Positions 1 through 9,568 of a stretch of 42,765 nucleotides of DNA are shown one piece after another; positions within the stretch are counted from its first letter, which is position 1; every line of letters starts with the position of its first letter. Source of the stretch: an uncultured Opitutia bacterium. GTDB lineage: Bacteria > Verrucomicrobiota > Verrucomicrobiia > Opitutales > Opitutaceae. The position numbers and the translations under genes were made by a program. The notes under the pieces were generated by a model that was given only the letters and a program-made list of their open reading frames with translations, was not told where the DNA came from and did not search any database. Where the stretch lies: contig CAIMFY010000116.1 of the NCBI GenBank assembly GCA_903840415.1, positions 1 through 42,765 of the forward strand, read 5' to 3'.

Positions 1-189
1 ACAGCTTGCGCTGCCGACGATGTCTGGTCGTTGATCTTCATGGATGGTGGTTTCTTTGGGTTTTCGACTTCCCTCTGCCTTTACTGGCAGCGGAACCACC
101 ATCCACCCAGCTAACTTTTAACGACTACAGGGACGCTTCCGTGCTATTGGGGCTGGAACGGATTCCGTGCTGTCGCGAGGAATAGAGAA

Positions 190-342
190 GTGGCCGCACA
201 AACCGCGCAGTGGCGGAAAAGAGCCGAAGGCGTCGAAAGCGATCGTTACAAGCGTTGGAGTGAATCTATTACGGTATGCTTGCTTCTCGCGTTTCTGCTA
301 GCCGTTACATGGTTCGTGGAACGTAGTTACATTCATCGGTGA
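190..342 (+). CDS. possible small membrane protein
   Basis: This is a 50-codon reading frame from a GTG start preceded by GAGG about 9 bases upstream. The predicted peptide has a charged N-terminal half and one hydrophobic stretch (CLLLAFLLAVTWFV) followed by a short basic tail ending in YIHR, as expected of a single-pass membrane peptide. The same frame is open upstream to position 115. No family is recognised and the surrounding 700 bases have no other firm gene, so it may be a remnant or chance frame. Confidence 0.2.
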   Translation: MAAQTAQWRKRAEGVESDRYKRWSESITVCLLLAFLLAVTWFVERSYIHR

Positions 343-696
343 AATCTACCGAGATGCAGACGCCTGGAACTTCGTCGGAGAATTTGTAGAGAACGTAAAC
401 GTGCGCGCGCCAAGATCGGGCAAGAGGAAGCAGTAACCTCATTGTGGCGGCGCAAGCAAAATTGCGCGTGCCAAAACCCAACGTCCTGAAACAACACTTT
501 TTCGCGGATCGTCCTTCAATGATTGATCGGTCACGCCCATCACCAGATTACTGGAAATCCGCGCTGGTTGTTGCGGCGGGCTTTGCCGCTGCCTGCTGCG
601 CTGTTCTTGTGCGGAATAATCCCGCCGAACCTCAGTTCGCCTCGACCACGCGCACGCGAGTGGTGAAGGTTTGCAACCTTAGAGCATCTCTATCGA
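343..696. other. region without a convincing gene, up to the comM break
   Basis: Positions 1-189 and 343-696 show no recognisable gene. The best frame runs plus from GTG 444 (or ATG 519) to 761 and has one hydrophobic segment (SALVVAAGFAAACCAVLV). Its last third runs antisense across the comM remnant and becomes an Arg-rich shadow, so if a gene was ever there it is truncated. The first 600 bases look less GC-rich than the genes that follow, which fits a foreign or rearranged segment. Confidence 0.35.
666..680. repeat. 15-base inverted repeat at the comM breakpoint
   Basis: The sequence AAGGTTTGCAACCTT has perfect 6-base arms (666-671 and 675-680) around a 3-base centre. It lies about 17-20 bases beyond the last codon that still matches ComM (around 697-702), and the stop codon of the broken frame (681-679 on the minus strand) falls in its edge. 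It may mark the end of an inserted repeat or the rearrangement point; by itself it is short enough to be chance. Confidence 0.35.
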
Positions 697-1356
697 GAGG
701 AGGTTGTGCGAGCCGGCGACGGCGACTTCGACCGCGCGCCGAAGCGCGTGCTGGCCATTGATTTCGGAAAAATCGGCGGCATCGCTCGTGGTGGGGTCTG
801 GGCGCGGGTGCGGGTCGCCGCTGAGTCGAGTTGGGCGATTTGAATTTCGCCGGCGAGAAACCGCGCCGCGCGATCGAGGGAGTCGACGCGGCGGACTTCG
901 AGCCCTTCGACGAGCGCCGCCTCGTCCGCGGAGATCGCGGGGAGCAACACCCCGCGTTCGCCAAGACGGCGGGCGAGTCGCGCCATTGCTAGCGCGCCGC
1001 GGACGGGGCGCGCGGCGCCGGAAAGGCTGAGTTCACCGGCGATGAGCCAGTCGTCGAGGTCGGTCGCCTTGAGTTGACCAGTCGCGGCGAGGATGCCGAG
1101 CGATCGGCCGATCGTAACAGGGGCCTTCTTTACGGAGCGTGCCGGGCGCCAGATTGATGGTAGTTCGGGTGCGTGGTGGGCGAAAACCGGTGTTGTTGAG
1201 CGCCGCCCATACGCGGTCGCCGGACTCCTTGACGGCGGTGTCGGGCAGGCCGACGAGATTGAGTTTTGGTTCGCCGGATTCGCCGGCGTTGACTTCAACA
1301 TAGACGACCTCGGCGTCGATTCCTTGGAGGGCGGCGGAGGTAATCGTCGCAAGCAT
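679..1356 (-). pseudogene. comM: truncated, frameshifted comM (YifB/ComM Mg-chelatase-like ATPase) remnant
   Basis: ComM is a hexameric AAA+ helicase that helps branch migration during natural transformation. The N-terminus is clear from ATG 1356: VGLPDTAVKES, then NLAP and LRKEGP, the usual start of the Lon-protease-like N-domain. Near 1100 the frame shifts: PIA continues as LGILAATGQL in another frame. Near 800 it shifts again to read DFSEINGQHALRRAVEVAV and AGSHNLL. Homology stops at about 697, just before the P-loop GPPGSGKT expected there, and the frame ends SIEML-stop. About 225 of roughly 500 residues remain and the ATPase core is gone. It follows the HD gene by 36 bases. Identification is firm; whether the shifts are real mutations or assembly errors is not known. 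Confidence 0.85.
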
Positions 1357-1392
1357 GGACGCGACTTTGTCGCGCGGTTCGCGATGGGCGAG

Positions 1393-2262
1393 TTACTTTT
1401 TCTTCGATTTGACCGCTGTCGCTGCAACTCGTCGCTTGATGAGGGCGATATTTTTTTCCACCGCCTTGATGTAGAGGTTCGGCCCGTGCGGGTAGGGGCG
1501 GGCGAGGAAACGATAGGACGCCTGAAAATCGCTTTCGAGTTTCGCGCGCACAAATTTTTGCCAAAAGATCGGAGTGCGGGCGGCCAGTTCGGCGGCGTTC
1601 TTGAAGACCCGACGCGAAGGGGGCAGATGGATGAAGTTATCCGATTCCTCAAACTCGTGGAACAGGATCTCGAGTTCGTCGGGGTAATCAGAGGCGGCCA
1701 TTTGTCCGAGATAATCGGCCGTCGCGAGCGCGCAACCGACGACACGTTCGAAGGGTTCGCGAAACCGCAGCCGACTGATTTCCTTCGTCGGCCCCGTGCA
1801 ATTGATCGCGCCGAGGACGGCTTCGACCTCGAGATCGGTCGCACCCAAGGTGGGCAGATAGGTGGCGGCGAAGGCACAGCTGCGCAGCACGTGACAGAAG
1901 GTGTATTTCGCGCCCGTGCCGATAGTATCGGAGCGCAATTTCAAGTAACCGGAGTCGTGCAAGAGCACAGCTGACACAGCGAGTTCGAACTGGCGCGAAT
2001 TGATCCGTGGCTCGACTCCCGCGGCATGGCGACCCTCGAGCACTAGAGTGATGCAGACGGTCGCCTGAAGCGTGTGCTCAAAATCATGGTATCGAACGTC
2101 GCACTTGGCGTAATCCGGATGCCGGCCTTCAAACAATCGCTCCATGTCGGCCATGATGGTTTCGATCCATTTCAGGCTCGCGCCAGGATACATCTGGACG
2201 AACTTTTCCTCGACAAACGCTGCGACGGCGCGCGGATCCTTGGTTTCGACTGGAGGAAACAT
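1393..2262 (-). CDS. HD-domain phosphohydrolase
   Basis: This 289-residue protein carries an HD metal-dependent phosphohydrolase fold. Metal-ligand candidates are H59 and H63 in YHDFEH and the HD pair H102-D103 in LLHDSGY. The YHxxxH...HD arrangement resembles the catalytic domains of cyclic-nucleotide phosphodiesterases and related HD enzymes, so a nucleotide or signalling phosphodiester substrate is possible but not shown. A Lys/Arg-rich tail ends the protein. There is no signal peptide or membrane segment, so it is probably cytoplasmic. Start ATG 2262 opens the longest consistent frame, although its Shine-Dalgarno is weak. It is divergent from coaE with 112 bases between start codons and lies upstream of the comM remnant. 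Confidence 0.8.
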   Translation of the reverse strand: MFPPVETKDPRAVAAFVEEKFVQMYPGASLKWIETIMADMERLFEGRHPDYAKCDVRYHDFEHTLQATVCITLVLEGRHAAGVEPRINSRQFELAVSAVLLHDSGYLKLRSDTIGTGAKYTFCHVLRSCAFAATYLPTLGATDLEVEAVLGAINCTGPTKEISRLRFREPFERVVGCALATADYLGQMAASDYPDELEILFHEFEESDNFIHLPPSRRVFKNAAELAARTPIFWQKFVRAKLESDFQASYRFLARPYPHGPNLYIKAVEKNIALIKRRVAATAVKSKKK

Positions 2263-2374
2263 GGCCGAAGGGTGAATGAAAAATTAGTCCACCACTGGAG
2301 GGGCTGGGAACGCTGGTGATTAAGGGTTTGCTCAACCGCGCAGCAAGCCCAAACCTAGGGGAAAACTACTATTC

Positions 2375-2959
2375 ATGATCGTAGGAATTACCGGCGGGAT
2401 GGGCTGCGGCAAGTCGACGGTCGCGCGTTTGGTTGAAGCGCGCGGATTTCGGCGGCTGGACTCGGACGAGCTGGTTCGTGAACGAGTGCTCACAACCGTG
2501 CCGGTGCAAGCGGCGTTGCGGGCGCACTTTGGTGGAGCGGTATTTCGCCCCGATGGCGAGGTCGACCGCTCGAAGCTGGCGGAGCGCGTTTTCGCTATCG
2601 ACGACGAGCGGCTCTGGCTTGAGGGGCTGACCCATCCGGTGCTGTTTGGTCTCTGGCGCGAGGAGTTTGCCGCTCATCCCAACGAGCGGTGGGCTGTTGA
2701 GACGCCGCTGCTCTTCGAGAAGCAGTTGGAGAATTGGTTTGATTTCACCGTATGCGTCGCGTGTGCTCCCGAACAGCAACTCGCCCGTCTGGAGCAACGC
2801 GGAATCCCGCGGGTGCTCGCCGGGCAGCGAATCTCCCAGCAACTGCCGCTCGCACGTAAAATTGAGCTGTCCGACTTTGTCCTCTTGAATGAGGGCTCTC
2901 CCGCGTTTCTTGAAACCGAGGTCGACCGTTTGATCATCGCGCTGAATGGCTGGAGTTGA
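2375..2959 (+). CDS. coaE: dephospho-CoA kinase
   Basis: CoaE phosphorylates the 3'-hydroxyl of the ribose of dephospho-CoA with ATP, the last step of coenzyme A synthesis, in the cytoplasm. The 194-residue length is normal for the family. The P-loop is GGMGCGKST at residues 7-15, followed by the family's RLDSDELV element, which carries the conserved aspartate of the substrate site, and by ETPLLFE in the CoA-binding part. ATG 2375 begins right at the first beta strand (MIVGITGG), leaving no room for a later start. It is the first gene of a plus-strand run, 62 bases ahead of rho. Confidence 0.96.
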   Translation: MIVGITGGMGCGKSTVARLVEARGFRRLDSDELVRERVLTTVPVQAALRAHFGGAVFRPDGEVDRSKLAERVFAIDDERLWLEGLTHPVLFGLWREEFAAHPNERWAVETPLLFEKQLENWFDFTVCVACAPEQQLARLEQRGIPRVLAGQRISQQLPLARKIELSDFVLLNEGSPAFLETEVDRLIIALNGWS

Positions 2960-3021
2960 GGTTTCGCTCCCAGTCGCGCGTTTGCGCGCTCACGCGAGCC
3001 AAAACTTTTTTGTAATCCTCC

Positions 3022-4974
3022 ATGGCCCTCCCTCCCAAATCTGGCGACAACTCGTCGTCTTCCGGCGCCGACAATGACGCCACTCCCGCCAAGAAAACGC
3101 GCCGCCCGCGTGCGATCACGACTCGCACTCGCAAACCCAAGGCCGCCGCCGCGGCTCACGCTGCTCCTGTGGCCGAAATGAGGATCGAGGCCGTGCCCGA
3201 ACCCGCGCCCAGGGAAATCCGGCAAGAACCACCGGCGCCTCCTCCGGCACCCGCGCCGACTCTTTCCGTGCCAGAAGCGCGCGACGTCGCATTTGAACCT
3301 CGCGAGTCGACCGCTCCTTCCGAGTTGCCGGCCTCCACCGAGTCCCAGCCGTCTGCACCTCCTCCTACCGGATACGGTGGTCAGCAACAACCGGGCAATG
3401 CCAACCAAAGTGGGCGCGGCGAATGGCAAGATCGCGGTGGTGGCGGGGGCGGCGGCGGCGGCGGCGGCGATCGCGGTGATCGTGGTTTTTGGAAACACGG
3501 CAAGCGCAAACGCGGCCGCCACGGCGGCGGCGGTGGTGGCGGACATTGGCAACCCGGTGGTGGCGGTGGCGGCGTCAGCCGCGAGCAGCACCCGCTACAG
3601 CCCCTGCCACCCCCCAGCAACACTCCCGTCTTCGGCGATCTGCCGAATCCCTCACGTTTCAACGATCTTGCGGCGCTCGATGCGCTCGCCATCAGCCTTT
3701 CCGCCGGCACGGGCGACGTGCTCTGGCTCAACGAACTCTTCGCGCTCACGCTCGCCGACCTCACCGCGTTCGCCAGAAACTTCGGCGCGACCTTCGAGGG
3801 TGCGCCCAACAAGCGCCAACTCCTCAACGCGATCTTCAAGACTGCCGTCGACGCCAAGCGCACCATCCGCGACCGCGGCCACATCGATGTGACCGATCGC
3901 GGCGCGTTTGTGGTCCACGAGCACGTCAACTACCGGCTTTATCCAGACGACGCCTACCTGCCGGAGAGCCTAATCAAACGCTACGGTCTCAAGCGCGGTC
4001 ATCGCGTCGAAGTCACCGTGCAAGCAGCGCAGGAAGGCGAACGCTGCCCCTCCGTCGTGCGCATCGACTCGGTGATGGGTGGCGATCCCGAAGCCATCTC
4101 AAAAGTCACTCCCTTCGAGGAACTCGTCCCGTATTATCCGCTCAAACGCATCCTCCTCGAAGCACCCGACATTCACCCGAAAGACATGTCGATGCGTGCG
4201 GTCGATATTCTCACGCCGATCGGATTTGGCCAACGCGGGCTCATCGTCGCTCCGCCGCGCACCGGCAAGACCGTGCTCCTGCAAAACATCGCGAACTCGA
4301 TTTCGGAAAATTCGCCCGAGGTGAAACTCATTCTCCTGCTCATCGATGAGCGCCCTGAGGAAGTCACCGATTTCAAGCGTCACACCAAAGGCGAAGTTGT
4401 TTCCTCGACTTTCGACGAGACACCAGAGAGCCACATCCACTGCGCCGAAATGGTGATCGAAATTGCGCGACGCCGCGTCGAGCAAGGCGACCACATCGTC
4501 ATTCTCCTCGACTCGATTACGCGTTTGGCCCGCGCCTACAACGCCCTCACCGGCAACCAAGGCAAGACCATGTCCGGCGGCCTCGAGTCCAACGCCCTCC
4601 AAAAACCGAAACGCTTCTTCGGTTCCGCCCGCAACATCGAAGGCGGCGGCAGCCTTACGATCATCGCGAGCGCGCTGATCGACACCGGTTCGCGCATGGA
4701 CGAAATCATCTTCGAGGAATTCAAGGGCACGGGTAACTCCGAACTTCACCTCGACCGCGGTCTCGTCGAGCGCCGCATTTTCCCCGCGATCAACATCGAT
4801 CGTTCGGGCACGCGCAAAGAGGAACTCATCTACCATCCCGAGGAGTTGCAGCGCATCTATGGACTCCGTCGCGCGATGCAGGGCCTCGGCCCGATCGAGT
4901 CGATGGAGATGCTCATCACGCGCCTGAAGAAGACCAAGTCCAACGCGGAATTCCTGCTCGGTCTCGCCCGCTGA
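3022..4974 (+). CDS. rho: transcription termination factor Rho with long Gly-rich N-terminus
   Basis: Rho is the hexameric RNA-dependent ATPase that ends transcription. Residues 1-205 are low complexity: a Lys/Arg/Ala start, a Pro/Glu/Ala part, and a Gly-rich stretch at about 131-185 with RG and poly-Gly runs. The conserved protein follows: N-terminal helical bundle (about 233-280), OB-fold RNA-binding domain (about 283-355), then the ATPase with Walker A APPRTGKT at 410-417, the catalytic-glutamate motif [11 protein letters not shown], the Q-loop region, the R-loop EFKGTGN and the arginine finger in SGTRKEEL. It totals 650 residues against about 420 in E. coli, the difference being the N-terminus. 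The leader after coaE has GCGCG/CGCGC hairpin potential (2976-2989) and six Ts at 3006-3011, a possible but weak attenuator. pilB follows after 10 bases. Confidence 0.97.
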   Translation: MALPPKSGDNSSSSGADNDATPAKKTRRPRAITTRTRKPKAAAAAHAAPVAEMRIEAVPEPAPREIRQEPPAPPPAPAPTLSVPEARDVAFEPRESTAPSELPASTESQPSAPPPTGYGGQQQPGNANQSGRGEWQDRGGGGGGGGGGGDRGDRGFWKHGKRKRGRHGGGGGGGHWQPGGGGGGVSREQHPLQPLPPPSNTPVFGDLPNPSRFNDLAALDALAISLSAGTGDVLWLNELFALTLADLTAFARNFGATFEGAPNKRQLLNAIFKTAVDAKRTIRDRGHIDVTDRGAFVVHEHVNYRLYPDDAYLPESLIKRYGLKRGHRVEVTVQAAQEGERCPSVVRIDSVMGGDPEAISKVTPFEELVPYYPLKRILLEAPDIHPKDMSMRAVDILTPIGFGQRGLIVAPPRTGKTVLLQNIANSISENSPEVKLILLLIDERPEEVTDFKRHTKGEVVSSTFDETPESHIHCAEMVIEIARRRVEQGDHIVILLDSITRLARAYNALTGNQGKTMSGGLESNALQKPKRFFGSARNIEGGGSLTIIASALIDTGSRMDEIIFEEFKGTGNSELHLDRGLVERRIFPAINIDRSGTRKEELIYHPEELQRIYGLRRAMQGLGPIESMEMLITRLKKTKSNAEFLLGLAR

Positions 4975-4984
4975 ACTGCCGCCC

Positions 4985-6757
4985 ATGCGATCACCGTCGT
5001 CTGCTCCCTCGCCGCACTCGGCCTTGGCCGCCGACGACTTTGTCATCCAACTTGCGCTTGATCGCGGCCTCCTCCGCGCCGACCAAGTCGACCGGGCGAA
5101 AGCTCTCGTCGCCGGCCACACCGATCCCGCGGTGCCGGCGCCGCGACTGCTCGATGTGCTGGTGCAGCAAGGCGGCCTGAGCGCCCGTAGTGTCGCCGAA
5201 CTGCTGGCCACCGAATTTAGCATGGCGATGGCGCCCGATCTTGCGAACGTGCGTGTGACGGGCGACACCCTCGAAATCGTCCCGCGCGCCGTGGCTGCGC
5301 GCCACCTCCTCCTGCCACTCTCGCGCGACGCCCACACGCTTCGCGTCGCCATCGCCGATCCGTTCGACACTGATGGCATCGACGCGCTCGGCTACTTGTC
5401 CAAGCTCGCCATCGAACCGGTCGTCGCCACCGCCGCCGAAATCACCGCCGCCATCGATCGGTTCTACGGTAAGGACGCCAGTTCCATCGACGATCTGCTC
5501 AATGATCTTTCCGTCACCGGCAACGATGGCAATGCGGCCGTCACGACCGAGTCGAACACCGCCGCCACCGCTAGCAATACGGATGCCGACGCGCCGATCA
5601 TCAAGCTCGTCCACCAGATTATTCTGGAGGCGATTCAACGGCGGGCGTCCGATATTCACATCGAGCCGCTCGAAAAACGCTTTCGCGTCCGCTACCGGAT
5701 CGACGGCGTGCTGCTCGAGGTCGAGAACCCACCGAAGCGCCTCCAGCTCGCGATTATCTCTCGCCTGAAAATCATGGCGAATATTTCGATCGCCGAGAAA
5801 CGCATCCCGCAGGACGGTCGCATCCAGATCAACGTCGGCGGCAAGCAACTCGACTTGCGCGTGTCGTCTCTGCCGACGGCGCATGGCGAAAGCATCGTGA
5901 TGCGCATCCTCGACAAGGAAGGTCTCACCCTCGGCTTGCCCGAACTCGGCTTCTTCAGCGACGACGCCGCGACCTTTGAAAAACTGATCACGCTGCCTGA
6001 CGGCATCCTGCTCGTCACCGGCCCGACCGGCTCCGGCAAGACGACCACGCTCTACGGCTGCCTCCACTACATCAACAAACCGGACCGCAAGATCATCACC
6101 GTCGAGGATCCGGTGGAATATCAGCTCAACGGCATTAACCAGGTGCCCGTGCGCGCTGACGTCGGCATGACGTTCGCCTCGGCGCTTCGTGCGATGCTGC
6201 GCCAGGCGCCGAATATTGTGATGATCGGCGAAATCCGCGACCTCGAGACGGCCGAGATCGCGATCAACGCGTCGCTGACCGGCCACATGGTGTTCTCGAC
6301 GCTGCACACCAACGACGCTCCGAGCGCCGTCACCCGCCTCATCGACATCGGAGTGAAGCCGTTTCTCGTCTCCACGTCGCTCCGGGCGACGATGGCGCAG
6401 CGCCTCGTCCGAAAGATCTGCCCCAAGTGCAAACGCCCCTGCACCCCGGAGGCCAAAGAGCTGCGCGCGCTTAACATCACGGCGGCCCAGGCGGCAACGG
6501 CGACGTTTGCGAAAGGCGACGGTTGCGCTGAGTGCAACTCTACTGGTTATCGCGGCCGCATCGGCATTTTTGAAGTCTTCGTCGTGAACGAGGAAATTCA
6601 GAAAATGATTTACGAGCACGTCGGCTCCGCACGGTTGCGCGAAAGGGCCCGGGCACTCGGCATGAGGACGATGCGTGAGGATGGTTTGCGCAAGGTCACC
6701 GCCGGTTTGACCACCATTGAGGAAGTCGTCTCCATCACCGTCGGCGACGCGAATTAA
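4985..6757 (+). CDS. type IV pilus/type II secretion assembly ATPase (PilB/GspE family), copy 1
   Basis: This hexameric ATPase powers pilus or pseudopilus extension from the cytoplasmic face of the inner membrane. The 590-residue protein has an N-terminal MshEN/GspE-N-like region (about 15-165), a low-complexity linker (about 175-200), then the N2 and ATPase domains. Walker A is GPTGSGKT at 346-353. The Asp-box and Walker B follow, with [10 protein letters not shown] and the His-box [11 protein letters not shown] zinc-binding tetracysteine module has CxxC pairs at 479/482 and 514/517. It sits 10 bases after rho and 16 bases before pilT. It closely resembles the second ATPase at 7875-9566; the sequence alone does not say which is pilus-type and which is secretion-type. 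Confidence 0.93.
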   Translation: MRSPSSAPSPHSALAADDFVIQLALDRGLLRADQVDRAKALVAGHTDPAVPAPRLLDVLVQQGGLSARSVAELLATEFSMAMAPDLANVRVTGDTLEIVPRAVAARHLLLPLSRDAHTLRVAIADPFDTDGIDALGYLSKLAIEPVVATAAEITAAIDRFYGKDASSIDDLLNDLSVTGNDGNAAVTTESNTAATASNTDADAPIIKLVHQIILEAIQRRASDIHIEPLEKRFRVRYRIDGVLLEVENPPKRLQLAIISRLKIMANISIAEKRIPQDGRIQINVGGKQLDLRVSSLPTAHGESIVMRILDKEGLTLGLPELGFFSDDAATFEKLITLPDGILLVTGPTGSGKTTTLYGCLHYINKPDRKIITVEDPVEYQLNGINQVPVRADVGMTFASALRAMLRQAPNIVMIGEIRDLETAEIAINASLTGHMVFSTLHTNDAPSAVTRLIDIGVKPFLVSTSLRATMAQRLVRKICPKCKRPCTPEAKELRALNITAAQAATATFAKGDGCAECNSTGYRGRIGIFEVFVVNEEIQKMIYEHVGSARLRERARALGMRTMREDGLRKVTAGLTTIEEVVSITVGDAN

Positions 6758-6773
6758 ACTCCAGGATCACCCC

Positions 6774-7856
6774 ATGAGCTACGAAATGAACGACCTCCTC
6801 GACCTCATGGTCGAGCAAAACGCCTCGGATCTCCATCTGCAAGTGGGCCAGCCACCGACGCTTCGCCTCAGCGGCAGTATGACGCCCATCGACGGCCCGG
6901 CACTCACGCCTGACGACACGGAAAAACTCATGCAGGCCATCACGCCTGACTCCCAAATCAGCAACGTGAAGCTCAACGGCGGCGCCGATTTCGGTTTCGC
7001 GTTCGGTGAGAAAGCCCGCTTCCGCGTCTCGGTGCTCAAGTCGAAGACGAACTACGGCATGGTCCTGCGCCAGATTCCCTACAAAATGTTCGGCCTGCGC
7101 GACATTGGCATGCCCGACAAGATTCGCGAACTGCTCTACCGTCCTCGCGGCCTCATCCTCGTCACTGGCCCGACCGGCTCCGGCAAATCGACCACCCTCG
7201 CGTCGATGATCAATTACATCAACGAGAGTCGCGACGGCCACATCATCACCATCGAGGATCCGATCGAGTATTATCACAACCACAAGAAGTGCGTCGTGAC
7301 CCAGCGCGAAGTGCACGTCGACGTGCCGAGCTTCTCTGAAGCGATCCGCCGCGCGCTCCGCCAAGATCCCGACGTCATCATGGTCGGTGAAATGCGCGAC
7401 CTCGAGACCATCGAAGCCGCCATCAGCGCCGCCGAAACCGGCCACTTGGTCTTCGGCACACTCCATACCAACAGTGCGGCGAAGACCGTGGACCGCATCG
7501 TCGATGCGTTTCCGGCGAACATGAAGGACATGATTCGCACGCAGCTTTCGTCCTCGCTCGTTGCGGTCATCTCTCAGGTGTTGTGCAAAAAAATCGGCGG
7601 CGGCCGCATCGCTGCCTACGAAATCATGATCAACACGACGTCGATCGGATCGCTCATCCGCGAGAACAAGACCTTCCGCATCACGTCCGACATTCAGACC
7701 GGCGCCCAACTCGGCATGATCACGATGGATACTCACCTGATGAGCCTCGTGAATCGCGAACTCGTCTCGCCGGACGAAGCGCTGGAAAAAGCGCAGGATC
7801 CCAATGTGATGCGCGAGAAATTCCTGCAGGCTGGCATGAAACTCCGCGACGTCTGA
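6774..7856 (+). CDS. pilT: twitching motility/pilus retraction ATPase PilT
   Basis: PilT disassembles type IV pili at the inner-membrane base and so drives retraction, twitching and often DNA uptake. The 360-residue length is typical. The N-terminal PAS-like domain starts [19 protein letters not shown]. Walker A is GPTGSGKS at 132-139, Walker B lies in VGEMRDLET, and the His-box [12 protein letters not shown] is PilT-like. A variant of the AIRNLIRE retraction motif is visible as [10 protein letters not shown]. There is no tetracysteine module, as expected for PilT. ATG 6774 is chosen over an upstream in-frame ATG that overlaps the previous gene, because it gives the normal MSYEMNDLL start with AGGA upstream. 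Its neighbours are two assembly ATPases and the platform protein. Confidence 0.94.
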   Translation: MSYEMNDLLDLMVEQNASDLHLQVGQPPTLRLSGSMTPIDGPALTPDDTEKLMQAITPDSQISNVKLNGGADFGFAFGEKARFRVSVLKSKTNYGMVLRQIPYKMFGLRDIGMPDKIRELLYRPRGLILVTGPTGSGKSTTLASMINYINESRDGHIITIEDPIEYYHNHKKCVVTQREVHVDVPSFSEAIRRALRQDPDVIMVGEMRDLETIEAAISAAETGHLVFGTLHTNSAAKTVDRIVDAFPANMKDMIRTQLSSSLVAVISQVLCKKIGGGRIAAYEIMINTTSIGSLIRENKTFRITSDIQTGAQLGMITMDTHLMSLVNRELVSPDEALEKAQDPNVMREKFLQAGMKLRDV

Positions 7857-7874
7857 GCTCATTCCACCGGCGCG

Positions 7875-9566
7875 ATGTTCCCCGCTCACAGTCCTGCAAT
7901 CTACGAGTTCCTGCGCGAACAGCGCCTCGTTGAGTTGGACCAACTCGACGAGCTCAACGAGGAGCACAAGGCCACGGGCAAGCCACTGGCCGACGTTGTT
8001 GTCGATCTTGGAATCGTCGAGCGATCGGAGTTGTTGCGCCGGATTGCGGACCATTTGGGCTGCGATTACCTCGACGAATTGCCGGTCCAGTTTCCTGGCG
8101 AAGCCATCGCGGCGATTACGGGCAAACTCGCGAGGGACTATGGGGTGATGCCGCTTCGGGCGGACGATCAGAGTGTCGACCTGCTCGTCACCGATCCGTT
8201 CAACGCGCAGGCGGTCGATGATCTCACGTTCGCCTTGGGGCGGAATATCCGGATGTTTTTTGCCGATCCCGACAAGGTCGACATCCAGATCAAGCAGCAC
8301 TACGGCGAGGACGAGGAGAGTATCGACGATCTGTTGCAGGAAATCAGCAGCGGTGGGCTCGTGACCGAGGGCCGCGAGCTGTCCGAGCACGACATCGAAT
8401 CGATGGCAGAGCAGACGCCGATCATCCGGTTTGTGAATCTGGTCGTCGGTCAGGCGATCCGCGACAAGGCGAGCGACATTCACTTCGAGCCGTTCGAGCA
8501 CGAGTTCAAGATCCGCTATCGCATCGACGGTGCACTTTACGAGATGGCGCCGCCACCCAAGCAGCTCGCCGTGCCGATTATCTCGCGCATCAAGGTGCTC
8601 GCCTCGCTCAACATCGCGGAGCGACGCATCCCACAGGATGGCCGCATCAAGATCACGCTGGGCGGCCGGCAGGTGGACTTGCGCGTGTCGACGCTGCCGA
8701 CGCAGTTTGGCGAGAGCGTCGTGCTCCGCGTGCTCGATCAGGCAGCGGTGCAACTCGACATCACCCAACTCGGAATGCCGGAGGATGTGTTCAACGGGAT
8801 TCACGAAATCATCCGTCGACCGAATGGGATTTTCATCGTCACGGGCCCGACCGGTTCCGGAAAAACCACGACGCTCTACAGCGGCCTGCGCATTATCAAT
8901 ACCGTCGATCTCAAGCTCCTTACCGCCGAGGATCCGGTGGAATATGAGATCGAGGGCATCATGCAGGTGCCGGTGAACCCGCTCGTCGGGCTCACGTTCG
9001 CCTCGGCGCTGCGGTCGTTTCTCCGGCAAGATCCCGACGTGATCATGGTGGGAGAAATCCGCGATCTGGAGACAGCACAGATTTCCATTCAGGCGTCGCT
9101 GACCGGCCATTTGGTGTTGTCGACGCTGCACACCAACGATGCGGCGGGGGCGATCACGCGGCTCATCGACATGGGCGTGGAACCGTTTCTGATCGCGTCG
9201 ACGCTGGAGGCGGTGCTGGCGCAGCGGCTGGTGCGGCGCGTGTGTCCGCAGTGCAAGTCGGCCTATGAGCCGGCGCCGGAATTATTGAAACAGCTGGGAG
9301 TGAAACGGGAGAGCATCGGCGACCGGCAGTTCCACTATGGCAAGGGCTGTCCGGTTTGCACGCAGACGGGTTACCGCGGCCGGCTGGGCATCTACGAGTG
9401 GCTGCGGATGACCGAAGCGGTGCGCGATTTGGTGGTGCAACGATCGCCGACGCTCGTCATCCGGCAGAAGGCGCTGGAGCAGGGGATGCGCACCCTGCGC
9501 GACGACGGCCTGCGGGCGATTTTCGACGGCCACACGACGATCGAGGAAATCGTCAAATACACCTGA
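7875..9566 (+). CDS. type IV pilus/type II secretion assembly ATPase (PilB/GspE family), copy 2
   Basis: This is a second full assembly ATPase, 563 residues. It has an MshEN-type N-terminal domain (about 10-150), the linker [12 protein letters not shown]-like segment, then the ATPase with Walker A GPTGSGKT at 324-331, [13 protein letters not shown] as Walker B, the His-box [10 protein letters not shown], and zinc CxxC pairs at 457/460 and 492/495. It begins 18 bases after pilT, and the platform gene starts 2 bases after its stop, so it is probably translationally coupled to pilC/gspF. That coupling makes it the likelier partner of that platform. Against copy 1 it lacks the Thr/Asn-rich linker and differs throughout the N-domain, so the pair is an old duplication or represents two machines. 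Confidence 0.93.
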   Translation: MFPAHSPAIYEFLREQRLVELDQLDELNEEHKATGKPLADVVVDLGIVERSELLRRIADHLGCDYLDELPVQFPGEAIAAITGKLARDYGVMPLRADDQSVDLLVTDPFNAQAVDDLTFALGRNIRMFFADPDKVDIQIKQHYGEDEESIDDLLQEISSGGLVTEGRELSEHDIESMAEQTPIIRFVNLVVGQAIRDKASDIHFEPFEHEFKIRYRIDGALYEMAPPPKQLAVPIISRIKVLASLNIAERRIPQDGRIKITLGGRQVDLRVSTLPTQFGESVVLRVLDQAAVQLDITQLGMPEDVFNGIHEIIRRPNGIFIVTGPTGSGKTTTLYSGLRIINTVDLKLLTAEDPVEYEIEGIMQVPVNPLVGLTFASALRSFLRQDPDVIMVGEIRDLETAQISIQASLTGHLVLSTLHTNDAAGAITRLIDMGVEPFLIASTLEAVLAQRLVRRVCPQCKSAYEPAPELLKQLGVKRESIGDRQFHYGKGCPVCTQTGYRGRLGIYEWLRMTEAVRDLVVQRSPTLVIRQKALEQGMRTLRDDGLRAIFDGHTTIEEIVKYT

Positions 9567-9568
9567 CC

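Noticed and set aside
690-1877. a long minus-strand frame joining antisense of the HD gene to comM text
   Set aside because: Its first two thirds are out of frame with the HD gene (1393-2262), which has full HD motifs; only the last third is real ComM sequence, reached by frameshift, so it is listed as part of the pseudogene.
2976-3011. hairpin with T-tract between coaE and rho as a terminator
   Set aside because: The stem is only 5-7 bases and the T-run starts 16 bases after it, so it is at best an attenuator candidate; noted in the rho entry only.
3430-3590. GGC/GGT-rich tract in rho as a possible repeat array or CRISPR-like structure
   Set aside because: It is coding low complexity for Gly without regular spacers; its frame continues into the conserved Rho domains.
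6735-9131. a 798-codon antisense frame opposite pilT and the second ATPase
   Set aside because: It is an Asp/His/Arg-rich shadow of GC-rich codons, with no recognisable motif, and the sense strand shows complete PilT and GspE motifs.
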